From positions 220,094 to 284,093 of the forward strand of contig CAJNDT010002768.1 of assembly GCA_905221615.1 (NCBI GenBank): a DNA stretch of 64,000 nt, in the 5' to 3' direction. The notes under the pieces were generated by a model that was given only the letters and a program-made list of their open reading frames with translations, had not been told where the DNA came from and ran no database searches. Positions 10,457 through 21,017 of this stretch are shown piece after piece (the stretch's first letter is position 1; each line of letters begins with the position of its first letter). The stretch comes from Symbiodinium sp. CCMP2592 (taxonomy: Eukaryota; Sar; Dinophyceae; Suessiales; Symbiodiniaceae). Position numbers and translations under genes: made by a program.

Positions 10457-10579
10457 CTTACAGGATCATGGGACTTAGTAAGTAGGTTATAATTGGGGCT
10501 ATAATAAGTCCCCTAAGTGGGGTTATCCTAATTATAACCTACTTATAACCTTACTTACTAAGTCCCATGAGCCTTTAAG
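10457..10579. mobile_element. MITE-like element, family A copy 3
   Basis: Ends CTTACAGGATCATGGGAC / GTCCCATGAGCCTTTAAG with TA at 10455-10456 and 10580-10581. Confidence 0.8.
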
Positions 10580-10737
10580 TAAGACCAAAAACGTTTAAAG
10601 GGCCCTCTGGAGACCTGATACTTCCATAAAGGACCCGGGACCCTGTCGAGATTCTTCAACGTAGTACCTTGTTGGGTTGGCTTTGCATCTTATTATAGGA
10701 TGCCAAGCATAAATTCAGTTAATTGGAAGGGTCCAGG

Positions 10738-11175
10738 TAAACCCCCAAATCCTACACCCTCAACCCCACCTAAACCCCCAAACCCCTAACCCCCTAAACC
10801 ATAAACCCCAAACCCCTAAACCCTAAACCCCCAAGTCCTAAACCCTAACCCCTAAACCCCAAACCCCTAAAGCCTAAACCCCAAAATCCTACACCCTAAA
10901 CCAAGGTTGTTCGGATGGATGGGACTCAAGGCTTTCGAAATGCCGTCGACTTGAGGGTCGAGGGTGGGTAGGGCTTATAGGGATTAGGGTCTAGGGTGCA
11001 GGGCTTAGGGGTTAGGGGTTTAGGGTTGTAGGATTATAGGATTCTAGGGCAGGGCTTAAGGCTTAGGGTTAAGGGTTTAGGGGTTTAGGGTTATAGGATT
11101 ATAGGGTTTAGGGGCTAGGGTGTAGGGTTTATGTTTTTTGGGTTTGGTAGGGTGCAGGGTCTAAAGGGGAAAGAG
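10738..11175. repeat. Head-to-head telomere-like arrays
   Basis: About 170 bp of degenerate CCCTAAA/CCCCAAA (10738-10905) face about 200 bp of degenerate TTTAGGG/GGGTTTA (10970-11170) across a short unique spacer. No gene. Confidence 0.65.
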
Positions 11176-11270
11176 GGTTTAGGATTCAGGGCTTGTAAGG
11201 GTTCAGGAATGCTGCCCTGCAGCCTTGATAATTACGAATGCTTGAGTTACAGCACTGCGAATAGCATAAA

Positions 11271-11370
11271 CTGGGCTTTTAAGTAACCAGGGAGAAAAAA
11301 GTACAACTTTTTATTTCATAAGCGTTCCTTTAAGAAAAAAGCATTAAAGTATGTTACTTCAACGCCCAGT
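11271..11370. mobile_element. Inverted-repeat element, family M copy 1
   Basis: Ends CTGGGCTTTTAAGTAA / TTACTTCAACGCCCAG around a core with 'AAAAAAGTACAACTTTTTAT'. Relatives at 15704 and, more distantly, 29472. Confidence 0.65.
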
Positions 11371-11579
11371 AAACCTTACATCAGGAACCCGATCTCTCAA
11401 GCTGCACAGCTTTTCTCCCTTCCTTGAGAAGGTGTGCCATGCCGTGGGGTCGACCTTCGGCCCAGGCTACGTGACAAATCTGCCTAAAATCCTGATCTTG
11501 AGCCCCCCAAACTCCTAAACACAAAACCCCAAACCCCGACCTGAGCCTGGAAAGATAAAACTGTTCATTTAATATGCCA

Positions 11580-11715
11580 ATTCTTACTACTATTCTTACT
11601 ACTATTCTTACTGCTATTCTTACTAATTACTATTCTTACTACTATTCTTACTACTATTCTTACTACTATTCTTATTACTATTCTTGCTGCTATTCCTATT
11701 ACTATTACTATTCTT
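11580..11715. repeat. TTCTTACTACTA minisatellite
   Basis: About eleven imperfect copies of a 12-bp unit TTCTTACTACTA. No coding potential. Confidence 0.85.
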
Positions 11716-11797
11716 AACAATGTTACCACCCCGGAACAACAGAGTCGGAATGCGCGAAGCTCTCAGCCCTCGGCCTCTTAAACCCTAAACAAGACCT

Positions 11798-11925
11798 AGG
11801 AGTTTCCGAAAATAGGGGACCCCAATCTAGCACCCTAAATAGTAGGATCCTTAATATAAGGACCCCAGGATACCCTAAATAGTAGGATCCTTATTATAAG
11901 GACCCCAAACTGAGGGGAAACTCCC
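11798..11925. mobile_element. MITE-like element, family C copy 3, internally duplicated
   Basis: Ends AGGAGTTTCCGAAAATA / GAGGGGAAACTCCC with flanks ACCT (11794-11797) and GCCT (11926-11929). The core CCCTAAATAGTAGGATCC is present twice in tandem, which lengthens the element to 128 bp. Confidence 0.75.
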
Positions 11926-11975
11926 GCCTAGACACTGGGTTTGTAAGTAGGTATTAGAGCCTCCTACCCCCCTTA

Positions 11976-12095
11976 CTTCGAAGATCATAGGACTTAGTAA
12001 GTAAGGTTATAAGTACCCTCATTGGGGTTATAAGTAATTATAAGTATAGTTACCTTATTTATATCCCCAGTTACTAAGTCCCATGATCCTTTAAG
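11976..12095. mobile_element. MITE-like element, family A copy 4
   Basis: Ends CTTCGAAGATCATAGGAC / GTCCCATGATCCTTTAAG with TA at 11974-11975 and 12096-12097. Confidence 0.75.
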
Positions 12096-12099
12096 TACC

Positions 12100-13440
12100 C
12101 CCCCTAAGTCCCTATTATCATTCTCAATCCTCCACTCTTAACCTGAACTGCGTGTATTCGTTTTACGACCTAGACACTACCTAAGGCCAAAAGCAGCAAC
12201 CTTTGATTCTCATAAGACCGTAGAGGTCGAGGATTTACTGTAGGGTCAGAGCCCAAAAACATGGTGAAAGGTCACATACTCGGCTGCTCGGTGATCCCCC
12301 GGCTATGTGAAGCATGCCCTCCTCTTTGAGGAGAAGCTCAAATTCCTGCCCTCGAGCACTTTCAATTGCTGCAGCTTCTCATCAGGGCAAGGGGCTTGTA
12401 ATAGAGCTTATAGGGTTCAGGATTCAGGGCGTAGGGGTTAAGGGTAAACTTCAGGTTCTGGGGACTGGGTTCAGAAGTCCGACTTCGTATACCAAGCTGG
12501 GACCCCCACACACGGTCGAGTCATCTTTGGGCCCGAAACCCTGCACTTTACTCCTAGCGACAACTACCGCCTTTGCAAGTTGCTAGCTCCTAGCTTGTTT
12601 CGGGACTGAGGAAGATTGCATACGATTTGGAATTGCTGATCACGTGCGCACGCGAAGCAATGCAGAGGAATCATGTCGCAAAACAAACACAAGATGTCCA
12701 TGCAAAGAATCCAACATTTTAAAACCCTCAACGGCACTAAACCCCTTGCGAACATGAAACAGTTGTTAGGGCTATTTAGGGCTTGGGGTGTAGCGGTTCA
12801 CAGCTTGGGCTTGGGGCTTCAGCGTTTGTACCAGTATGGGGTTTAGTTTAAACAGAGTTTGGGGTTTTCGGGTAAATGGACTTTGGGCTGTTTCTGTTGT
12901 ACAGGGTTTTTAGGGCTTCGATCGTGGCTCGACGCAGAACGCGCACTGCGCCCTTCACATGTGCAAGGCCAAGCACACCCTGCCTGCAGCAGCACGGATC
13001 CAATTTCCCATCAAGATGGTCGTTCCTGCAATATCCCGAACCCCAAACCACCCTGAAACCACAGACCCAAATCCTCAACACTAAATCCCAAAGCTCTGAA
13101 ACTCTCAACCTAAGGCCACTCTATGAAGCCCTACAGAAGCCAATCACATAAAAGCCTGAGAAAGCCTCATGGAGTCCTAGGCCTCACGCATCCTAAACCC
13201 TATCCCCTTAAGCCTTAAGCATAGAGCAGTAACTGAATCTGAAGCTAAACCCTACACCCCCTAATCCCTCCCTAAACAGTAAACCCCCTGAGCCCTCCCT
13301 AAACCCTAAACCCTAAATCCCCCGGTAAACCCTCCCTAAACCCCAAACCCTAAACCCCCTAAACCCTAAACCGGCATGCCAAGAGTTGCAGCCCGAAAGG
13401 ATGCACCCAAAGAGCTGATCTAGGAGTTAAAGGACCCTAT
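12100..13440. other. Non-coding stretch
   Basis: No supported gene. Short frames open on both strands (60-90 codons) overlap one another and lack motifs. The right part (13190-13375) is degenerate CCCTAAA with 'CCCCCTAAACC' variants. Confidence 0.45.
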
Positions 13441-13446
13441 AATCTA

Positions 13447-13555
13447 CCTATAGTCTCCATTGTAGTTCCTTTTTTTGGTTATCCAATTTTATGGTTAGGA
13501 CCCTATAGTAGAGATTTTGGTTAACAAAAACAGGAACTACAATGGAGACTATAGG
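13447..13555. mobile_element. MITE-like element with long arms, TA-flanked (family P)
   Basis: Arms CCTATAGTCTCCATTGTAGT / ACTACAATGGAGACTATAGG, TA at 13445-13446 and 13556-13557. The 'GTAGTTCCTTTTT' segment recurs at 29074-29156, 34600-34688 and 35530-35606, so these share a common core. Confidence 0.65.
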
Positions 13556-13792
13556 TAGTACCCTCACTAGTAGGATCCTGGTTTATATGGGAATTCTGTT
13601 ACTCGTTTTTTCTTTTTTTTGAGGGCCCTTGTCCAACTGCAGTACAGCTAGCATTCCTTACCAGCAGGAGCTAGTGTGTTGGGGCCTCTGTTGGACACAG
13701 CATAAGTCCTCTGTTGCTCGGTTTAGGGTTCAGGGTTTAAGGTTTAGGGCCCATATAGAGACGGAACATACTTGAATATTGAATAGTATATG

Positions 13793-13892
13793 TGAGTTCC
13801 CGAAAATAGGGGACCCTAATCTAGTACCGTAAATGGTAGGATCCTTTTTGTAAGGACCCCGAAATGAGTTGCCCCTAATTTTCGGAAGCTAC
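13793..13892. mobile_element. MITE-like element, family C copy 4
   Basis: Ends TGAGTTCCCGAAAATAGG / TAATTTTCGGAAGCTACC with the family's AGGATCC core. The flanking duplication is not clear. Confidence 0.6.
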
Positions 13893-13969
13893 CGTATGGT
13901 TTTGGGAGTTCTGTCCTTCGTCGTTGTCTGGCCCAGGGTTTCGCAGTGCTCTTGTTTGGGTTTAAAGTA

Positions 13970-14044
13970 AAAGCCAGAAAGTTGGAATATGATTCACAAG
14001 GTATCCTACCCTGAAACCATATTCCAACTTTCTGGAGTTCCCTT
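13970..14044. mobile_element. MITE-like element, family F copy 3 (deleted)
   Basis: TA at 13968-13969 and 14045-14046. Arms match the other F copies, but about 23 bp of the centre are missing. Confidence 0.75.
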
Positions 14045-14189
14045 TAAGCTTCAGGGGTTTAGGGTATAGGGTTTAGGGTTTGGGTCTCGACTTTGAGAGG
14101 TTACAGCACCCCTGCTATCCAGAGCGAGACCAGGATCACCAGAACACTTGGCTTTCCCCGGGCGGTTTAAGTGTTGTAGGGCGTGTAGC

Positions 14190-15040
14190 GGTGTTGAAAC
14201 TGTTGAAGCAGTGAGCCGCAACGCGAGCATCATCAGCAACACTCTCCGATCTCGTGGCCTTTGAATCCCCAGCAGGAGCAGTTCCAATGCTTGGATGGAT
14301 TCCGTGAGCCGCAACGCGAGCATCATCAGCATCAGTTGGAGATCCTTTAAACCTATGGGACGGATTCAGCGAATCGCGACGCGAGCATCATCAGCATCAG
14401 CTGCACTTCCTTTCCACCTCTCTCTCCGATCTCCTGGAATTGGACTTCCTTTCCACCTCTTTCTCCGATCTCCTGGCCTTGGAATCCACAAGCAGGTGCA
14501 GCATGAGTGAGCCACAACACGAGCATCATCAGCTTCAGCTGGATGTCCTTGCCACCTCTGTCCGATGGCCGATGAACCCTCAGCAGGTAAAGGAGGCCAG
14601 GTGATTGGACGGACTCAGCGCCCGCAACGCGAGAATCATCGGCATCACCTGGATTTCCTTTCCACCCCTCTCTCTGATTTCCGCCCCCTGCAGGCAGCAG
14701 GTCGACCCACGCGCAATGCGAGCATCATCAGCATCAGCTGGATTCCCTTTCCGCCTTTCTCTCCGATCTCCTTGCCTTTGGGCCCCGGAAGGGTGCAAGA
14801 GTTCGACCCAATGATTGGATTGATTCAGTGAGCCGCATCGCGAGCATCATCAGCAACAGCGGGATTTCCTTTCCACCCTTCTCTCCGACCTCCTGTCCTT
14901 TGAAGCAGGTTCCGCTGTTCGACACAACAGCGAGCCACAACGTGAGCAGCATCAGTTTGATTCTCTTTCCTCCTCTCTCTCTGATCTCCTAGCCTTTGAA
15001 CCCCCAACAAGTGAAGTCCGACCCAATGATGGGACGGTTT
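14190..15040. repeat. Degenerate tandem satellite
   Basis: At least eight degenerate units, each with a GCGAGCATCATCAGCATCAG-like core near 14224, 14311, 14380, 14519, 14625, 14717, 14839 and 14941. Each core is followed by pyrimidine-rich 'CCTTTCCACCTCTCTCTCCGATCTCCT'-like sequence (shown here as family description; units vary). Core spacing ranges from about 70 to 140 bp. Several frames stay open across it on both strands only because of the repeat. Confidence 0.8.
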
Positions 15041-15703
15041 CAGAGACCCCACTGGAAACCGAAATAACGAAAGCCCCTCTACACCGAAATTAAGAACCCC
15101 ATATCCCTAAACTCCCTACGCTCTATCAGACACCTTAGAAACGCTCGAGCTTTCAAGCACCTCTCCATAATCCCCTATATACCGACAGCTCCTAAACGCC
15201 GAGCACCTAAAAGCCGTAAAGACTATAGCCCGTAACCTCCGCCCACCACCCCCCCCTGCTCTCTATTAAAACCCAAATAGTAAGAGATCTTAAGGTAACT
15301 GTACGTATAAGTACTTATAACAGGCACCCCCAACCAAGGTACTTACTGCCCTAAACCTAAACCACTAAACCACTAAACCCTAGACCCTAAACCCCAAACC
15401 CTTACTTACTACGTCCCATGATCCCCCGAGTAGACCCTCAACCCTCTAGATCCCTTAACGGAGCCCGAATTATAGACCTCTTAAAGGAACCCTCATATAC
15501 TCCTTATATAAGGAGCCCGCGCTATAGATCTCTTGAAGGAACCCTTACAAATTCCTCAAAGGAACACCCTTTGGCTCCCAAAAAGATCCTGGTTCTGCGT
15601 AGACCCGAAACTTATAACTCCAACTAAACCCGAAACCGCGTAGATCCCTTATAGAATCCTTTCGGGAGCATTTGATCTAAACCCTAAAATCCTAAAGCCT
15701 TAT
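15041..15703. other. Non-coding stretch
   Basis: Short fragments resembling other local repeats, such as 'GATCCCTTAAAGGAACCC' blocks near 15440-15560, plus degenerate CCCTAAA near 15350-15400. A lone family-A-like half sequence 'CTTACTACGTCCCATGATC' lies at 15403-15423. No gene. Confidence 0.4.
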
Positions 15704-15806
15704 CTGGGCTTGTAAGCAACCAGGGAGAAAAAGTATTAACTTTTATTTCATAAGGGTTCCTTTAACATAAAAGTATTGAAGTACAGTATGGTACTTCAAA
15801 GCCCAG
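15704..15806. mobile_element. Inverted-repeat element, family M copy 2
   Basis: Ends CTGGGCTTGTAAGCAACC / GTACTTCAAAGCCCAG; the core is nearly identical to the copy at 11271. Confidence 0.65.
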
Positions 15807-15880
15807 TAATAAGAGCCCCTGTGGTACCTTGGGAGAGTGTCTCCGCGCGAGCCGGTTGGCTCGGCCAAGAGGTGCTCCTG

Positions 15881-15989
15881 CCCACAGGGTCCAAAGTACC
15901 GATATAGTAGAACGTAGGGTTTCGATATTAGGAATGAGTACTATGATTTGGGGAAGTACTCCCCATAACAGTACATAGGACCCTTGGGG
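15881..15989. mobile_element. MITE-like element, family H copy 1
   Basis: Ends CCCACAGGGTCCAAAGTACC / ..ATAGGACCCTTGGGG. The interior is the mirror-orientation equivalent of the copy at 36596. Confidence 0.65.
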
Positions 15990-16068
15990 CGTAGAGGCCC
16001 TGATTTCTGGAGTAGGTCGTTCAGGGTTTACCTTAACCCGGAATAACCTGCCTCGTTAAGGACTTATA

Positions 16069-16176
16069 AAGGGAACTCCAGAAAGTTGGAATATGGATTA
16101 ATGGTAGGATCCCCTATAATTTACCTTAAATTAAAGGGGCTACGATAATGATATTCCAACTTTCTGGCTTCTACTG
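16069..16176. mobile_element. MITE-like element, family F copy 4
   Basis: Opposite orientation to copies 1-3, TA at 16067-16068 and 16177-16178. The retrotransposon's target site (16183) begins six bases beyond its edge, so the two insertions are adjacent. Confidence 0.75.
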
Positions 16177-16187
16177 TATAGGGAAAC

Positions 16188-16412
16188 GGCAACGGAGATC
16201 ACAGGATGACGTAATTGGGCTCACTCTCGTTCACTTGCAGAAGCGCACAGAACGCTGTTTCGCTCGACCGCAGTGGTCGGATCCTGATGCCGTGGCTCTC
16301 AAAGGAAGGAGTCTACAAGCTCCAAGAAAAGGGGCCCCTTTACCTCGAGAGGTAACGGCCCACATGACACATGATGCACATGATGCGGCTGATGCGGAAT
16401 GTACAAGTTGCA
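16188..16412 (-). repeat. 3' LTR of element 1
   Basis: 225 bp, matching 28157-28381 at 224 positions. Termini are TGCAAC..GTTGCA in the other copy; here the outermost base is G (16188). On the coding strand the sequence just before it (16413-16424) reads TTTTGGGGCTGG, a weak candidate polypurine tract. Confidence 0.95.
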
Positions 16413-16439
16413 CCAGCCCCAAAAGAAAGACCAGACGCA

Positions 16440-19400
16440 TCAAGTTGTGTCTTGCCACTTCGATCTCAAGTACTGATCAACACGACCAGTGGCCGTTCGG
16501 CCTTTCTTCTTATTCCGCTTAGCGGAAACAAAGTTGGGATCAAAGGCTATGCTCCATAGCCACGTCTTCAGAAATTTCAGTAGTCCAACTCTGCTATCAG
16601 CTCGTTTCTTTGTCATGGCATCGGCAAGGTCATAGTCGGAAGCCAACCAACGTAGTTCACATCGAACTCGCTTTAGATTGTCACGAAGTGCAAATGCTTG
16701 GAGAGCAGCACGCATGTTGGACAATCCAAGAAGCGGTGACTCATTCCGCTCCAATGCGTCGTAGCCGCCCTTCGAGTCCGTGCACAGTATGCCGCGTACT
16801 CGGGTCACCTGCTCTTCCTTGGTCTGCACAAGGTTAGACCGAAGTTCAGTGTCCCCTCCAGCTCCGTGCATCTCCGTCCACAGAAGACGAACTCTGAAGT
16901 TTTGATCTTCGGCCTCGTATACACTCTGGACTTCCGCGTCGTTGGAGCCCAGGGCCTTTCTTTGAAGTTTCCAAGTTCTCCATGACATGAGATTCATGGG
17001 GCAGACCTTTCCGTCGCCGGCTTCAGGGCCTGCGGCTAAGGTCAGAAGTCCTCCGGTGCTGTCACCTTTGGCCCTGTTGTTGTGCGCCTGGTCGCCCATG
17101 GAAATGAAGGTGATGTCTGACCAGTGCTTGGCAGTGGGAAACTTGAAAAATGACAGCTTAAAGGATTCCTGCCGAACTTCAGCAATCATGGCCTGGATCT
17201 CCCTGGCCGTCTGTAAGGTCCCAGATGCAACAGCTTCGGTAAGCAGCAGATTACATCTGCTGCACAGTTGCGGTTGGCTCTGCACCGCGAGCCACTGGAG
17301 AGCTCCCAGAGCCGTCCTGCACGCCGCCAGTTCTCGAGGAAGTAGAGGACCATCTTGTTGTAGTCGTTCGGCCTCGATGTCAATGTCTTCCAGGCCCTCG
17401 ATGTAGTACTCCTGGTCGACAACGATGCGCTTGAAGCCGCTCTTGTCCACCACGGTCGCAATGTCAGTGCCGGCATGTCGATACCGGCCCACTTTTGCCG
17501 TCCCCCACTTGTAGGCCTCGTCAATGCGCTGGCGGATGTCCAGCCACTCCTGGCAGCTTTTATCACCAATGCGGTGAAAGTCGTCGACGTGGCCACCCAT
17601 GGCGCCAATGACTCGCCGATGCGAGCCATCCCATTCCTTGTTGGAAAGCCATATCCAAAGGCATCGTTCACCCATGATGGCAATGGCGCCCAGGGCCGTC
17701 AGTTTCTGATGTAGGTCCAACCATAGGCCGCGTGGTGCGGTCGTCGACCCGTAGATATTCTTCATGATCTTCATAATGCCCTCTTCAGACACGCCGAGAG
17801 CTTGTCGAAGCTCCTCCACCCCAGAGGTGTAGAGGCCTTGATCAGCCTCGGTCGGCATTGTTTGAAGAAACGCCGTCGCCAGATCCAAGCCCTCTAAGTC
17901 CCACTGGTGGTGAGCTGCCATCAAGTACAGTAGGTTACGTCCCAGAGTGGATTGTACTGGCGAAGATGTCTTGAAGGACCTGTCCAGGAGATTCGGGTGC
18001 TGGAAGCCAAGCAACACAATCCTGGCCTTGGCCTTGCGTTGACCCTTGGAGTCATGAAGGGTGCTAGGATTCTCCTTCGCATCCTTCAGGGCCGCATCTT
18101 GATCTTCTGGTGGTACACCTTTCCACGTAAGGACCCACCTGGCGCGCATAATGCGCCCGCTGTCGTAGGCCTCACGGACTTCCCTGTCATCCATGCACTT
18201 TTGAACCGCCTCGTTCTGTATGAAGGAGTCCACCTCCTTCACCTTGGCTCGATGAAACAGCTTCCTCTCCTGATTGGTCAACTTCGCGATGTTGACTTCT
18301 GAATCCCTCATCTTCTTCACCAAGTAGGCCACAGGGTTGCGCTCAAGTCGTTTCTTTTGTCGATTGGATGTTGGGGGTTCCACATCAACCTCAATGCGGA
18401 GAAACTCCTCAACGTCTTCCATGGCAGTGTGTATGTCCAGGGATTTGTCCTCAGCCTGGGCATCGACATAGAGCTGATCCACCCAATCATCCACCTTGGC
18501 TCTCTTGGAATCCGGTTGGTCGTAATCATTGACTTCAGGAGAAGGATGTTCAGTAGGCATTGAAGTGGATGACGTCGCCGCGGGACCTTCATTGGCGGTT
18601 GTCGTTGTTGGTTCGGCTGCTGCTGGCTGTTTGCCTCGAACTCTGCGCGGTGGCCCTGCCGTAGTTGAAGCGTCTGGTTGTTCCGGAAGGTTGGGCATTT
18701 CAATCTCATCGGCGTCGGGCTCTTGATCGGTGATGTCCTGATATTCACGTCTAGGTAGAACATCTGCGAGGGTTCGCCAACGTGAAGGATCTTCCTCGCC
18801 GGAGGTCTCAAACTTGAACCGTTCCACTTCGTCCACGGGGCGAACGCTGTGAACAGAGCACCTCAGGAGTTGATGCCCAATGAGCACCCACACAACATGC
18901 TTCCGGTCGCCTTCATCAGACTGGTGGGGCAGCATCTCGTTGAAGATGACGCGTCCAGGACCCACCCAGTGAGGACGACCAGACTTTTTGAGGCCACCCC
19001 TGTTCCCAGAGTACTGCTCCTTTGGCCAAACCTTTCTCCATACCTTGACCAGAGTCATAGGTGGAAAGTCCCGTACAGGTTGTCGCACAATGGTATTGTT
19101 GAGCTTGGAAAGAACTCGTCGTGCTCGGGTGTGCCGAGCAATCTCCTCGGCCCTTTGCCTGGAAGCCACAATCTTGGCGTAGTCGTCCTTGGGATCACCG
19201 GTTGCAAACGACCGTAGGTCCTCATCGGTCGCACGGTGAGCTTTTCCAAAAGCCCATTGGTGTGCTGAGTAGCCCGCTGTGAACTCTGTCGCATTCAAGG
19301 CCGCCACGGTTAGCTGAAGAACAACTTCAGGAGGAAGTGCGGGGTCGTCTTGGCTGATAGCCGATGCGGTGTGCTTCACATCCTGGATGGCCGCCTCGAT

Positions 19401-20969
19401 GATGCCATTAGCCCACGGTTCCTTCTCTGCCACATAGTGCGTCATGACGTTGATGTCTGAGAAGAACTCTCCCACAGCCGCCGAGACAAAGGACTTGGCA
19501 CTGTCCATGATCACAACCTTCGGTTTGGGGTAGCATCCCAACCATCGCTCAGAGAAGGCCTTGATGAGGTCGCGCCCGGTTTCAGATCGCATTTCCAGGA
19601 AGTTGTACTCGAAGAGAGGCTGGACCACTCGTAGCTTAGTGGTCACATCAATGAACATGAGAAACTTCCACTTGATCCTCCTTCCTGGAGGTATCCACTC
19701 TCCAGAGTCCACCGCGACTGCCTCCCAAGCGCCGTACTGAAGGTGCGTGCTGATAGGTGGTACCTGTCCGGTCGAAATTCCTCCCGGTCGTAGGCTCGCA
19801 CAGGCCGGACAGTAGTGTTGTCGTGCGACCTGAACCTTCCAAGCGGGGTGGTTGGCATCCTGAACAATCTTTGCAAGGTTGCGATTGGTGGGATGCCCGG
19901 CCGCCTTGTGGAACTTAGAGATTTGGGCCTCCCAAGAACGATATTCCTCCTTGGTGACGCCGTCAGGGAGTTGTGGTAGATCAGGTTCCAAGGCAGTCGT
20001 GGGTGTTGCCGGTCTCAGCTCCATCTCCGCGGGATTAGCAACCATGGTGGCATCAACAATCAATGGGAAGCCAAGTTGACGTAGAAGGCTGCGGTCATCA
20101 TTTTGTAGTGATGGAGTCAACCGTGTGGTGTAGGCGGACACACTCAATCGCTGGCCTCGCCATGGTTCCGTCGCATGTAGTACATGAGGAGAAAACTGAA
20201 GTAGTTGATGACGAGATGGCCGGATGTGTCCACTCTGATACGTTCCATCTGGTAGTTGTCGCCTTTTTCGTTGGCCGGGTCCTTCACCAGCAATCCACAG
20301 TCCTCCGCCAGTGAAGTTGCCGGCGCAGGTGAGGATGTTGGTACTGTAACGTAGATTGTGGCTGTCCTTGTGAGGGATGGTGCCACTGTTGAGCCCAAGC
20401 AAGAGGCTCGACCATTGGTGTCCAGGTAGTTGATGTTGTAGGAAGGCGTTGACGTATTGAACGAGTTCTTTGTGACGGTATGTCACATTGGTGACTCCAG
20501 AGAAGGCTCCGTGTGAGTAGCCTCCGAGAAGAAGTCGAGCTCGAGTTCCCGAGGACCACCGATGCTGTTGACCCTCTTTGCGAGTCACCTTGGTGAGGAC
20601 CTGTTCTAATATGCTTTCCAAGGCTTCAAAAGAGAAGTTCTTCATCAGCCGTGCTTCTCGAGCCATGTTTTCCGAAACCAATCGCTCAACTTCAGACATG
20701 GTGAAGTCATCATAAACATCATCTTCTTCACGACAAGCTGGCTCGCCATGTTCCGTAAGAGGATCTTCTGGAGTGGTCTCCGGTTCCGGTTCCTGTAGAT
20801 CACACAGTGAAGGAAGATCATCAGCACGGGCTAGTAGTTGATGATGTCGCTGAGGAACAAGGCGATCGCACCAGTGGCGGGTGATCGCTTGAACCATCCG
20901 CCAGGGGTAGTAGGAGATGACGTCCTGCTGTCGGGAAAGATGGCAGTGGCGATGGTTTCCTGGACACAC
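16440..20969 (-). CDS. Oxygenase-like/integrase/RT/RNase H polyprotein part of element 1
   Basis: 1509 codons counted from a GTG at 20969; the frame is really a continuation of the Gag-protease ORF (from 20984). Residues 195-280 look like a 2OG-Fe(II) oxygenase double-stranded beta-helix: H200-K-D202-S-H-N, F-T-G-G-G-L-W at 219-225, and H265 followed nine residues later by R274 in H-A-T-E-P-W-R-G-Q-R-L-S. Integrase zinc finger: H354, H359, C387, C390. Integrase core: D421, D489 and E525, with the D-x35-E spacing of copia. RT: L-D-L-A-T-A-F with D1029, and H-V-D-D at 1127-1130. RNase H acids: D1293, E1346, D1398 and D1450. The stop lies 27 bp from the 3' LTR. All catalytic residues are kept, so these enzymes could be active if expressed from an uninterrupted copy. 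Confidence 0.92.
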   Translation of the reverse strand: MCPGNHRHCHLSRQQDVISYYPWRMVQAITRHWCDRLVPQRHHQLLARADDLPSLCDLQEPEPETTPEDPLTEHGEPACREEDDVYDDFTMSEVERLVSENMAREARLMKNFSFEALESILEQVLTKVTRKEGQQHRWSSGTRARLLLGGYSHGAFSGVTNVTYRHKELVQYVNAFLQHQLPGHQWSSLLLGLNSGTIPHKDSHNLRYSTNILTCAGNFTGGGLWIAGEGPGQRKRRQLPDGTYQSGHIRPSRHQLLQFSPHVLHATEPWRGQRLSVSAYTTRLTPSLQNDDRSLLRQLGFPLIVDATMVANPAEMELRPATPTTALEPDLPQLPDGVTKEEYRSWEAQISKFHKAAGHPTNRNLAKIVQDANHPAWKVQVARQHYCPACASLRPGGISTGQVPPISTHLQYGAWEAVAVDSGEWIPPGRRIKWKFLMFIDVTTKLRVVQPLFEYNFLEMRSETGRDLIKAFSERWLGCYPKPKVVIMDSAKSFVSAAVGEFFSDINVMTHYVAEKEPWANGIIEAAIQDVKHTASAISQDDPALPPEVVLQLTVAALNATEFTAGYSAHQWAFGKAHRATDEDLRSFATGDPKDDYAKIVASRQRAEEIARHTRARRVLSKLNNTIVRQPVRDFPPMTLVKVWRKVWPKEQYSGNRGGLKKSGRPHWVGPGRVIFNEMLPHQSDEGDRKHVVWVLIGHQLLRCSVHSVRPVDEVERFKFETSGEEDPSRWRTLADVLPRREYQDITDQEPDADEIEMPNLPEQPDASTTAGPPRRVRGKQPAAAEPTTTTANEGPAATSSTSMPTEHPSPEVNDYDQPDSKRAKVDDWVDQLYVDAQAEDKSLDIHTAMEDVEEFLRIEVDVEPPTSNRQKKRLERNPVAYLVKKMRDSEVNIAKLTNQERKLFHRAKVKEVDSFIQNEAVQKCMDDREVREAYDSGRIMRARWVLTWKGVPPEDQDAALKDAKENPSTLHDSKGQRKAKARIVLLGFQHPNLLDRSFKTSSPVQSTLGRNLLYLMAAHHQWDLEGLDLATAFLQTMPTEADQGLYTSGVEELRQALGVSEEGIMKIMKNIYGSTTAPRGLWLDLHQKLTALGAIAIMGERCLWIWLSNKEWDGSHRRVIGAMGGHVDDFHRIGDKSCQEWLDIRQRIDEAYKWGTAKVGRYRHAGTDIATVVDKSGFKRIVVDQEYYIEGLEDIDIEAERLQQDGPLLPRELAACRTALGALQWLAVQSQPQLCSRCNLLLTEAVASGTLQTAREIQAMIAEVRQESFKLSFFKFPTAKHWSDITFISMGDQAHNNRAKGDSTGGLLTLAAGPEAGDGKVCPMNLMSWRTWKLQRKALGSNDAEVQSVYEAEDQNFRVRLLWTEMHGAGGDTELRSNLVQTKEEQVTRVRGILCTDSKGGYDALERNESPLLGLSNMRAALQAFALRDNLKRVRCELRWLASDYDLADAMTKKRADSRVGLLKFLKTWLWSIAFDPNFVSAKRNKKKGRTATGRVDQYLRSKWQDTT

Positions 20970-21017
20970 TTTGGCACGGAAGGCCTTGTGAAAGGAGAGG
21001 TGTCACGAGTGGGTTTT

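Noticed and set aside
14051..15052. Series of 70-90-codon ORFs on both strands
   Set aside because: Produced by the satellite; the same peptides recur with drifting frames and no motif.
16148..16522. Pair of similar ORFs at 16148-16522 and 28156-28404, both strands
   Set aside because: They are the two LTR copies read through; the similarity is due to the LTR repeat.
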